From: Eubacteriales Family XIII. Incertae Sedis bacterium | GTDB lineage: Bacteria; Bacillota; Clostridia; Peptostreptococcales; Anaerovoracaceae | Length of the DNA stretch: 13,311 nucleotides | Reading direction: 5' to 3' | NCBI GenBank assembly: GCA_031255695.1 | Contig: JAIRSA010000150.1 | Coordinates: 1 to 13,311 of the forward strand | Shown here: piece by piece, positions 7,208 through 13,278 of the stretch | Layout: every line of letters begins with the position of its first letter | How positions within the stretch are numbered: position 1 is the first letter of the stretch | Program-made: the position numbers and the translations under genes | The notes under the pieces: model-generated | What the model was told of the DNA's origin: nothing | Databases searched by the model: none | Seen by the model: the letters and a program-made list of their open reading frames with translations, nothing else

Positions 7208-7254
7208 TTGACACTGCGAATTTGTTATGATATTCTGTAGTCGATATCGCTACA
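7208..7254 (+). promoter_or_regulatory. Promoter and operator-like dyad of the quinone oxidoreductase gene
   Basis: A perfect TTGACA (7208-7213) is followed after 17 bp by TATTCT (7231-7236). Over the expected start site lies TGTAG (7236-7240) with CTACA (7250-7254), enclosing the palindrome CGATATCG (7242-7249). Binding there would block initiation. The 10-mer ATGCCACGAT also occurs at 7161-7170 and 7291-7300, on either side of the two promoters. Confidence 0.58.
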
Positions 7255-7350
7255 AATTATTATCATAATGTTCTCTACTTAATATGCCATATGCCACGAT
7301 ATGTCACGTTTTTAGTCGGAGAACGGTATAAATTACCAAAGGAGGCAGCC

Positions 7351-7938
7351 ATGATCACTATTGTATACGCCCATCCGCTGGAAGATGGCATCAGCGCCGC
7401 CACGCGGGACGCGTTGGTGGGCCACCTGTGCGCCACTAAACAGCCATACAGCCTGATCAATCTTCACCAGGAGGGCTTCAACCCTGTCATGACAATGGAT
7501 GAGCGCAGTTCGTTTTTCGCATGCACGGGGGAATCGGGCGACCCGCTTGTGCAGAGGTACCAGAAAACGCTGCGGGCCACGGACCATCTGGCCTTTGTGT
7601 TCCCCATCTGGTTCAACGAGCAGCCCGCCATAGTGAAGGGCTTTTTCGAACGCGTCTTCCTGCCAGGGTTCGGGTACGCATACACCGAGCTCGGCACCAC
7701 CCCGCTGCTCACGCACATCAAGCGCCTGACCGTCATTACCTCGTCGGGTGCGCCGACAGAGATGCTGACCGCAGTTTTCGACAATATGATCGAACGCCAG
7801 TTCATCCGCCATGTGGTACAGACTATGATAGGGACGCTGGCGGGCAGCGACGCGTCGGCATGGATCAACATAGGGCCTGCATTGCCAGAAAACCTGGACG
7901 CCCACATAGCCGCAGTCAAGGCACGCTTCACACTTTGA
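7351..7938 (+). CDS. Flavodoxin-fold NAD(P)H:quinone oxidoreductase
   Basis: This 195-residue protein belongs to the Flavodoxin_2 family (NQO1/KefF/MdaB-like): FMN- or FAD-dependent enzymes that reduce quinones or other electrophiles with two electrons from NAD(P)H in the cytoplasm. The N-terminus MITIVYAHP is the first beta strand, followed by a phosphate-binding loop region (LEDGISAATRDAL). The diagnostic segment FPIWFNEQPAIVKGFFERVF (84-103), followed by LPGFGYAY, forms the flavin isoalloxazine and dimer region. ITSSGAPTEM (about 130-139) is the second flavin loop. Length is normal. ATG 7351 has AAAGGAGG at 7338-7345, five bases upstream; earlier in-frame starts lack this. It is divergent from the Rrf2 regulator, and that pairing suggests inducible protection against quinone-like stress. 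The natural substrate is not evident. Confidence 0.9.
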   Translation: MITIVYAHPLEDGISAATRDALVGHLCATKQPYSLINLHQEGFNPVMTMDERSSFFACTGESGDPLVQRYQKTLRATDHLAFVFPIWFNEQPAIVKGFFERVFLPGFGYAYTELGTTPLLTHIKRLTVITSSGAPTEMLTAVFDNMIERQFIRHVVQTMIGTLAGSDASAWINIGPALPENLDAHIAAVKARFTL

Positions 7939-8180
7939 CCGATACCGCACCTATCCCCGGCATTTCGGATTGAACGGCAAAAGAATGACGGCGGCGCGAG
8001 GCAACCACTACTTTTCCGCAGTACACGCTGGGCGCTGATACATCGGGAGGGGCGCACGAAGTCCATGAAGACCCGGCAACTGCCGCGCCGAAAAACAGTC
8101 GTCCCTTTTGTGTTCCGAAGCTGAGCGGCATGTCGCGATAATAGCGCATAGCGCCAGTAAGCATATGATCCGCTAAAGCC
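7939..8180. other. Gene-poor GC-rich stretch, function unknown
   Basis: I see no convincing gene here. The open frames on either strand have no ribosome site and resemble no family I recognise. CGGCGCG (7992-7998) is complementary to CGCGCCG (8084-8090), and CGGCAACTGCCG (8074-8085) can form a small hairpin, so a structured transcript or a decayed gene is possible. Confidence 0.3.
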
Positions 8181-8210
8181 GCGCCCGCCGGACTCCGATT
8201 CGGCGGGCGC
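8181..8210. terminator. Strong GC hairpin, possible terminator
   Basis: GCGCCCGCCG (8181-8190) and CGGCGGGCGC (8201-8210) form a perfect 10-bp stem around a 10-base loop. There is no clear T-tract on either side (CTTCATGTTC on the plus strand, GGCTTTAGC on the minus), so intrinsic termination is uncertain. It lies about 240 bases after the quinone oxidoreductase gene and before the dehydrogenase promoter. Confidence 0.5.
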
Positions 8211-8251
8211 CTTCATGTTCCGGGTATGACACTCAAAGTACAATTTACATC

Positions 8252-8273
8252 TTTTGTTTCATTTGATACAAAA
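8252..8273. promoter_or_regulatory. 22-bp near-perfect palindrome, candidate TetR-type operator
   Basis: The arms TTTTGT (8252-8257) and ACAAAA (8268-8273) are exact inverse complements, and inner TCA (8259-8261) pairs with TGA (8264-8266). Only 4 of 22 positions (two symmetric pairs) break symmetry. Size and symmetry suit a TetR-family dimer. It lies about 17 bp upstream of the proposed -35 box of the dehydrogenase operon, a position that suits an activator better than a simple repressor. Confidence 0.55.
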
Positions 8274-8289
8274 TCCTCCTTTTGATTCT

Positions 8290-8317
8290 TATACATGGAA
8301 TCCGCCACATATATAAT
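8290..8317 (+). promoter_or_regulatory. Probable promoter of the dehydrogenase/enoate reductase operon
   Basis: TATACA (8290-8295) and a perfect TATAAT (8312-8317) are 16 bp apart. The start site would be near 8324, giving a leader of about 68 bases to the dehydrogenase ATG. The -35 box matches only four of six consensus bases, consistent with regulated expression. Confidence 0.5.
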
Positions 8318-8391
8318 GAAAATGAACCGGACTTTACATAAAATCGTCCTGTTTGTTTTGGTTGTTTGGTGAAGGAAAGGAGGGATGTACT

Positions 8392-9486
8392 ATGGAGGTA
8401 AAGGCTGCTGTACTCTACGAAAGAGGAAAAGAGTTTGTCTTGGATACGGTGGAATTGGCCGAACCCAAGCAAGATGAAGTCCTCATCAAAATCGTGGCAA
8501 GCGGAATATGCCACAGTGACGAAGTCGGGCGTACGTTTGACGGATTTTCGGTATTGCCCGTGATAATGGGGCATGAAGGCTCGGGGATTGTCGAAAAGAT
8601 AGGTGCCGGCGTCAAAGATTTAAAGCCGGGCGATCATGTTGTCGTTACCTATGCGACGTGCGGTACATGCAAATACTGCGAAGATGACATGCCGACCGTC
8701 TGCACCTCTTGGACCCATTTGAACAGCGGTGGCAAGATGCGCGACGGCACGAGCCGATTTTCCAAGGACGGCAAGGAGGTAAACAATTTTTTCGGGTATT
8801 CCTCATTTACAAGTCACACCGTAAGCCATGTCAGAAACGTGGTCAAGATTGACGATGATGTAGACCTTTCGCTGATGGGCCCGTTGGGCTGCGGGTTCCA
8901 GACCGGTGCGGGCACCGTCCTCGGTTATCTCGACGCGCGTCCGGGAAAATCTTTTGTTGTTTTCGGCTGCGGTTCGGTCGGACTAAGCGCGATGATGGGT
9001 GCGAAGATTGCCGGATGCAATCCTATCATAGCCGTGGGCGGAACGCCGGACAAGTTGAATTTGGCGAAAGAGCTGGGCGCGACGCATACGATCAATCGCC
9101 GTGAAGTGGGCGACATCAAGGGCGAGATCATAAAAATCACGGGCGGCGGAGCCGACTATGTATTGGATTCCACAGGCAATTCCGAAATGATTCGAATCGG
9201 CATCGATGCCATGGGGCCGTTGGGGAAGACGGCATTGGTCGGCGTCAGCGATAATATTACCATCCCGGTCATGAATATGATGGTGAAAAATCAAATGGTT
9301 TGCGCCGTTACGGAAGGCTCGGTCAATTACCGGGAATTTATTCCCAAGATGGTCGCGTGGTATAAGGAGGGGAGGTTCCCCATCGACAAGTTGGTTAAAT
9401 TTTATGAATTTGAAGATATTGAAGAGGCTTTCTCCGATTCAAAGAGCGGACAAACCATCAAGCCGATCCTCAAAATGCCGAAATAA
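8392..9486 (+). CDS. Zinc-dependent alcohol dehydrogenase, aryl/benzyl-alcohol type
   Basis: This 364-residue medium-chain dehydrogenase interconverts an alcohol and its aldehyde or ketone. Catalytic zinc ligands are C40 (GICHSDE), H61-E62 (GHEGSG) and C167 (GCGFQTG). The structural zinc lobe keeps all four cysteines: C90, C93, C96 and C104. The Rossmann motif is G192-C-G194-S-V-G197. The strand after it reads IIAVGG, with G216 where NAD-preferring members have an acidic residue, so NADP(H) use is possible. The GCGFQTGAGTVL segment and overall pattern recall benzyl/aryl-alcohol dehydrogenases, but the substrate cannot be fixed. ATG 8392 has AAAGGAGG at 8376-8383; a nearby ATG at 8385 is out of frame. 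The enoate reductase gene starts 17 bases after the stop, so the two almost certainly share an mRNA. Base composition is less GC-rich than in the genes to the left. Confidence 0.92.
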   Translation: MEVKAAVLYERGKEFVLDTVELAEPKQDEVLIKIVASGICHSDEVGRTFDGFSVLPVIMGHEGSGIVEKIGAGVKDLKPGDHVVVTYATCGTCKYCEDDMPTVCTSWTHLNSGGKMRDGTSRFSKDGKEVNNFFGYSSFTSHTVSHVRNVVKIDDDVDLSLMGPLGCGFQTGAGTVLGYLDARPGKSFVVFGCGSVGLSAMMGAKIAGCNPIIAVGGTPDKLNLAKELGATHTINRREVGDIKGEIIKITGGGADYVLDSTGNSEMIRIGIDAMGPLGKTALVGVSDNITIPVMNMMVKNQMVCAVTEGSVNYREFIPKMVAWYKEGRFPIDKLVKFYEFEDIEEAFSDSKSGQTIKPILKMPK

Positions 9487-9503
9487 GTAAAAGGAGAATT
9501 AAA

Positions 9504-11453
9504 ATGGAATATAATGCGATTTTTTCACCCATGCGTCTCGGTAAGCTCACGCTAAAAAACAGATTGATCATGGCGCCGATGAGTTCGGAAATGAGCGAAA
9601 CGGATGGTTTTTTGAATGATAAGGTAATCCGCTATTATGCAGCGCGGGCGCGAGGCGGATTCTCGGTCGTCACCACAGAATACATCGCCGTACAGGATGT
9701 GGGTAAGGCCAATCCGACCCAACCCTTGATCAGCGACGACAAATACATACCCGGATTGACGAAACTCGTGCAAGCAATCAAAAAACACGGTTGCTATGCC
9801 ATGATACAGTTGCAGCATTCGGGGCGGCAAACCGGTTCCTATGTCTTGCATCAATCATCTGTGGCCCCTTCCGTAACCGTATGCCCCATGTACAGGGAGG
9901 CGCCCAGAGAACTGACTACCAAGGAAGTGTACGATATCGTGGATGCCTTCGTTAAGGGCGCGGTTCGGGCACAGAAAGCAGGTTTTGACATTATCGAGCT
10001 TCACGCAGCCCACGGATATCTGCTCAACCAGTTTTTAAGTCCGCTCACGAACAAACGGATTGACGAATTTGGAGGCGGCGTCGAGGGCCGCACGTATATT
10101 GTCAAGCTGATCATCGAAGGTATCAAAGAGGCGTGCGGTTCCGATTATCCCATTTCGGTACGTTGCGATACGGTGGAGGGTGGCAATGGCGGATATAAGG
10201 AAAATCTTACGCTCGTTTACGCCAAAATGTTTGAAAGCTTCGGCGCCGACGCATTTCACATTACGGGAGGCTCCGCCTCCGCATCCCAGTATAGCATTCC
10301 TTCATCCGATTTTGAGCCAATATGGAATATTGAAGTCACAAAGAAGCTCAAGGAGATTCTCAGCATACCCGTAATCGCGGTAGGCAGATACAACGAACCT
10401 CAGTTCATGGAAATGGTGTTGTCCAAACCCTATGCCGATCTGATTGCGGTGGGTCGCCAATCCATCGCGGATCCTGATTTCCCGAATAAGCTCTATACGG
10501 GAAACACCAAGGAAATCATGCCCTGCGTCAGCTGCAACTCGCGATGCACGGTCTTCCACAGTCCGAGATTTGAATCGATCGGCGATTACGGTCTTTCGTG
10601 CTTCGCCAATCCCTTCAGCGCCGATCGCCCGGAATTTTGCATGAAGCCGGCCGAGGTACAAAAGAAGGTACTCGTGGTGGGCGCGGGACCGGCCGGTCTG
10701 GAAGCAGCTTGGGTGTCCGCAGCCAGAGGGCACAGCGTAGAGCTGTATGAAAAAAAGCCGGCGAGCGAAGCGGGCGGGCAGTTATTGACCGCCGCATATC
10801 CGCCATTCAAACAGGCGCTTACGGGGGTCATCCGCTACCATCTCTATATGTGTGACAAACACGGCGTCAAGCTCGTATTCGAAAAAGAGGTTGACGAGGC
10901 CTTCATCAAGAAGCAGAAGCCGGATGTAGTGTTTATCGCCACGGGATCGAAATCCATCGCCCCGGTCTTCAAGGGCGCCGAGTTGATTCCCGTGTCTCAG
11001 GCGAATGACGTCGTCACGGGCAAGGCCGTCTACTCCGGCAGCGCGCTGATTATCGGAGGCGGGCAGGTGGGCCTTGAAACCGCCGATTATTGTATGAACT
11101 ACTGCAATAAAATCACTGTGGTAGAGATGTTGCCGCAAGTGGCCGCCGGCATGGATATAGGCGCGCTTCGCATGATGAACGAGCGCTTCAGACAATCGGG
11201 CAAGGTTGACATCCATGTGAACACAAAGGTTTTGGAGCTGACTTCCGATGGGGCAATCTGTCAATGCGGCGAGAAAACGGTGAAGTTTGAAGGCTATACC
11301 GACGTCATTTATGCCATGGGCAGCACGGCGTATAATCCGTTCAAAGATCATGAAAAGTTGGCCGCCGAGGTGTATGTCGTGGGCGACGCCACAAAGGCGC
11401 GCGCCGCTGCGGAAGCCTTTTTCGAAGCCGCAAAAATCGCCGTGACCATCTGA
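9504..11453 (+). CDS. Old Yellow Enzyme-family FMN/FAD/4Fe-4S oxidoreductase (BaiCD/2-enoate reductase/FadH-like)
   Basis: This 649-residue enzyme has the three-cofactor architecture of 2,4-dienoyl-CoA reductase, 2-enoate reductase and the bile-acid enzymes BaiCD/BaiH. Residues 1 to about 370 form the FMN TIM barrel: MAPM (23-26), Q102, and HAAHGYLLNQFLSP (167-180) with H170 and Y172, the likely proton donor, then NKRIDEFGG. C341, C344, C348 and C366 are the probable 4Fe-4S ligands. FAD binding starts at VVGAGPAGLEAA (391-402) with E416; an inner NAD(P) motif IIGGGQVGLE (517-526) is followed by E541; VYVVGDATKA closes the FAD site. It reduces, or in reverse forms, a conjugated C=C next to a carbonyl. 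ATG 9504 has AAGGAG at 9491-9496. Its partner is the upstream dehydrogenase, and a strong terminator follows. Substrate could be a steroid, bile acid, flavonoid or cinnamate-like acid; the sequence alone does not decide. Confidence 0.93.
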   Translation: MEYNAIFSPMRLGKLTLKNRLIMAPMSSEMSETDGFLNDKVIRYYAARARGGFSVVTTEYIAVQDVGKANPTQPLISDDKYIPGLTKLVQAIKKHGCYAMIQLQHSGRQTGSYVLHQSSVAPSVTVCPMYREAPRELTTKEVYDIVDAFVKGAVRAQKAGFDIIELHAAHGYLLNQFLSPLTNKRIDEFGGGVEGRTYIVKLIIEGIKEACGSDYPISVRCDTVEGGNGGYKENLTLVYAKMFESFGADAFHITGGSASASQYSIPSSDFEPIWNIEVTKKLKEILSIPVIAVGRYNEPQFMEMVLSKPYADLIAVGRQSIADPDFPNKLYTGNTKEIMPCVSCNSRCTVFHSPRFESIGDYGLSCFANPFSADRPEFCMKPAEVQKKVLVVGAGPAGLEAAWVSAARGHSVELYEKKPASEAGGQLLTAAYPPFKQALTGVIRYHLYMCDKHGVKLVFEKEVDEAFIKKQKPDVVFIATGSKSIAPVFKGAELIPVSQANDVVTGKAVYSGSALIIGGGQVGLETADYCMNYCNKITVVEMLPQVAAGMDIGALRMMNERFRQSGKVDIHVNTKVLELTSDGAICQCGEKTVKFEGYTDVIYAMGSTAYNPFKDHEKLAAEVYVVGDATKARAAAEAFFEAAKIAVTI

Positions 11454-11512
11454 TCCTGTTCCGGCCCGACGCGCCGCCATCACAAATAACTTCTGTATTT
11501 AGCGGAAAAATT

Positions 11513-11562
11513 AAAACCCGCAGCGTAACGACTTTCCCCAAGTCGCGGCGGTTGCGGGTTTT
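11513..11562. terminator. Rho-independent terminator after the enoate reductase gene
   Basis: AAAACCCGCA (11513-11522) pairs perfectly with TGCGGGTTTT (11553-11562), and CGACTT (11529-11534) pairs with AAGTCG (11540-11545) inside it around the loop TCCCC. The A and T ends make it usable on both strands. It closes the dehydrogenase/reductase operon about 60 bases after its last stop. Confidence 0.88.
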
Positions 11563-11666
11563 CTGCCGTCGTATCGCCGTCATGGCAGCTTATGCGCCTC
11601 CGAAGCATGGCAGCCGGCCCGCGGCTAAGCGCCGTGCGCCGGGCGCAATATTTCGCGGCAAGGTTC

Positions 11667-11694
11667 TTGTAATTCCGCGCACATTTGATATAAT
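11667..11694 (+). promoter_or_regulatory. Promoter of the TetR-family gene
   Basis: TGATATAAT (11686-11694) is a full extended -10 element. TTGTAA (11667-11672) lies 16 bp upstream of it. The start site would be near 11701, giving a leader of about 100 bases. A second, weaker AT-rich candidate (TATTAT, 11763-11768) lies closer to the gene. Confidence 0.55.
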
Positions 11695-11800
11695 GAATTT
11701 AAAAATGAGCAAGCGGCGATGCCTACGCGCGCGTTTATGCCAACAAACAGTTTTATTGGATATATTATACAGTACATTTTGTGGTAGGGAGGGCATTTTG

Positions 11801-12319
11801 ATGGATGCAAGAGCTTCTATTACCAATGCGATGTATCAATTGATTCAGAAATATCCTATGGAACGCATTACGGTTGATATGATCATACGTGAAAGCGACA
11901 CATCCCGATCAACGTTTTACCGATACTTTGAAGACAAATACCAACTGCTCAGCCAATTCTACGAAGATTTTGCATTTGATCTGTTCCATTATGACAATTG
12001 GTACAGCGTACTGTTTGAAATACATACCTTCTTCAAGGCCAATCAGTCCTTTTTTTCTCACGCGTTTATAGTGGAAGGCCAATATTCCTATAAGAAATTC
12101 ATGATGAATCATGGGTATCGGCTGGCATCCGAACTGTACAGGCGGAACAACGAGAATGCCGAACTGAGCTTCGAGGAAACAGAAGCGCTGCATCATTATG
12201 TTGCGGGCGGTTTTCACCTGACCTCACGTTGGATAGAACGCGGAATGGATATCTCGGTCGCGTGCCATAGCGAACTGTTGTGCAGCTGCGTACCGAAAAT
12301 TTTAAGCAAGAGAATATAG
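11801..12319 (+). CDS. TetR/AcrR-family transcriptional regulator
   Basis: This 172-residue protein has a typical TetR DNA-binding domain: helices around residues 5-50 with ITVDMIIRESDTSRSTFYRYFEDKYQLL, where STFYRYF is the recognition-helix signature. The C-terminal part (about 55-172, including HHYVAGGFHLTSRWIERGMD) resembles the short ligand-binding domain seen in DhaS-like and related Firmicutes regulators. The frame is open far upstream, but ATG 11801 fits the family N-terminus and has GGGAGGG at 11787-11793, seven bases upstream. It follows the terminator of the dehydrogenase/enoate reductase operon on the same strand with its own promoter. I infer that it controls that operon, perhaps through the palindrome at 8252-8273, and responds to the operon's substrate or product. 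No second copy of the palindrome was found at its own promoter. Confidence 0.88.
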   Translation: MDARASITNAMYQLIQKYPMERITVDMIIRESDTSRSTFYRYFEDKYQLLSQFYEDFAFDLFHYDNWYSVLFEIHTFFKANQSFFSHAFIVEGQYSYKKFMMNHGYRLASELYRRNNENAELSFEETEALHHYVAGGFHLTSRWIERGMDISVACHSELLCSCVPKILSKRI

Positions 12320-12330
12320 CCGGCCGCGCC

Positions 12331-12602
12331 CTCAACAACACGTGGCAGCTCAAACGGGCGGTCGAGGCATCACTCAAATATCAAGACAGAGACGGGGAAG
12401 ATGCGCTGTGGCATTATCGTACGCCTACGTCAATCTCGACCGCAACGAAGAGGCGGAGGTCGTCCACATCGACCAAGAAGGCGATTTCGAAATCACCTAC
12501 TTGGCTCACGGCCTCGAGAGCTTTATCCTCGGCTTGGGCAAGGAGGCAGACGCCCCCTCGGCGGACGAGGGTGTTCCGCAATGTAAACAGCGAAACAGAT
12601 AG
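12331..12602 (+). pseudogene. Broken remnant resembling a SMI1/KNR4 (SUKH) protein C-terminus
   Basis: Two plus-strand frames together read like one decayed protein. One frame (from about 12331) gives NNTWQLKRAVEASLKYQDRDGEDALWHY. The other (about 12402-12602) gives SYAYVNLDRNEEAEVVHIDQ followed by EGDFEITYLAHGLESFILGL and a stop. The second part has the pattern of a SMI1/KNR4 (SUKH) domain end: a strand with an aspartate, a strand VVxxD, then a helix like ADSFEEFL. SUKH proteins often serve as immunity proteins in polymorphic toxin systems. There is no ribosome site or plausible start, and the frames meet near 12402-12420, which suggests a frameshift plus loss of the N-terminus. No other part of a toxin locus is nearby. 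The family call is tentative. Confidence 0.4.
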
Positions 12603-12653
12603 CCTGTCATGGAGCCGCCGGGTTATCTCCCGCTACCGGTTAGTAATATATGA

Positions 12654-12682
12654 TTGACGGCGAGATAATATTCTGATAAAAT
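12654..12682 (+). promoter_or_regulatory. Promoter of the toxin-antitoxin operon
   Basis: TTGACG (12654-12659) and TAAAAT (12677-12682) are 17 bp apart and match consensus at five of six bases each. Transcription would start near 12689, about 28 bases before the antitoxin ATG. The surrounding AT-rich bases would be a natural site for antitoxin autorepression. Confidence 0.65.
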
Positions 12683-12716
12683 TAAGATAAAGTAAAGATA
12701 TGAGAGGTGAATCCCT

Positions 12717-12974
12717 ATGATTCAAATCAGACCTGTATCCGATCTTAGGAACAAGTTCCCGGAAATCGAAAAAGCGGTCAGCGGTGGACGACCCGTCTAC
12801 TTGACTAAAAACGGCTATGGCGCGATGGTCGTCATGAGCCTTGAACAATATGCGGAACTTACAGAAGATACGGAACTCAAGTTGGATGAAGCCGATCGCG
12901 TCGCCGCCGCTTCTGATATCCGTCATACGCATGAAGAGGTTTTCTCCCGGCTGAAAGAAGGCGCGCATGGGTGA
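12717..12974 (+). CDS. Antitoxin of the Phd/YefM family
   Basis: This 85-residue protein begins with the Phd/YefM signature: IRPVSDLRNKFPEIEKAV, then GGRPVYLTKNGYGAMVVMSLEQYAEL (to about residue 49). These proteins bind DNA at their own promoter through this N-terminal fold and block a partner toxin with the C-terminal tail, here the charged segment after residue 50 (DTELKLDEADRV to RLKEGAHG). The start has GAGAGGTGA just upstream (12702-12710). The stop overlaps the toxin start by eight bases, the usual arrangement that couples translation and makes antitoxin first. A consensus promoter precedes it. Function as antitoxin is well supported by domain and context. Confidence 0.92.
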   Translation: MIQIRPVSDLRNKFPEIEKAVSGGRPVYLTKNGYGAMVVMSLEQYAELTEDTELKLDEADRVAAASDIRHTHEEVFSRLKEGAHG

Positions 12975-13278
12975 GACATTCACGCTTCGCTATCTGCCGT
13001 TGTTTGAGTGGGATATAGTGTCAGCGCGGAACTATATTGCCAAAAATCTTCAAAACCCTGACGCAGCTTTGCGTCTTGTCGAGGATACAGAAAAAGCCAT
13101 CCTGAAACGCTTGGAAAATCCCCTTGCTTTTGAACCGTATCGCTCAAGCCGAGAGCGAGAACATCCATATTACCGTATCAATATAAGAAATTATACAGTG
13201 TTCTATGTGGTAATCGGAAATGTGATGGAAGTCAGACGATTTATATACAGTAAGCGCGATTTGCCGAACATATTGTAA
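12967..13278 (+). CDS. Toxin of the RelE/ParE superfamily
   Basis: This 103-residue protein matches the RelE/ParE fold: an N-terminal strand (TFTLRYLPLFEWDIVSARNYI), two helices (about 15-55, including DAALRLVEDTEKAILKRLENP) and C-terminal strands YRINIRNYTVFYVVIGNVMEVRRFIYSKRD. RelE members cleave mRNA on the ribosome and ParE members poison DNA gyrase. The sequence resembles the ParE/YoeB-like middle ground, so the target is not assigned. Basic and aromatic residues in the last strands (R, Y, K near 69-97) are where RelE-type enzymes carry catalytic side chains. It overlaps the Phd/YefM antitoxin gene by eight bases and is presumably neutralised by it. The gene is full length. The remaining 33 bases of the window hold nothing I can assign. 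Confidence 0.9.
   Translation: MGETFTLRYLPLFEWDIVSARNYIAKNLQNPDAALRLVEDTEKAILKRLENPLAFEPYRSSREREHPYYRINIRNYTVFYVVIGNVMEVRRFIYSKRDLPNIL

Noticed and set aside
7985..8110. Resemblance of the gene-poor stretch to RNase P RNA, tmRNA or a cobalamin riboswitch, because of GAAGTCC and CAACTG-like segments.
   Set aside because: The defining conserved blocks of those RNAs are absent; only short chance matches were seen.
7464..8243. A 259-codon minus-strand frame from the gene-poor stretch into the quinone oxidoreductase.
   Set aside because: It overlaps a well-supported gene, has no ribosome site at its start, and the part outside that gene resembles no known protein. I treat the non-overlapping part as unexplained DNA.
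11552..11800. An in-frame 5' extension of the TetR-family gene.
   Set aside because: The extension crosses the terminator stem and the promoter, has no ribosome site, and the ATG at 11801 with GGGAGGG upstream fits the family N-terminus.
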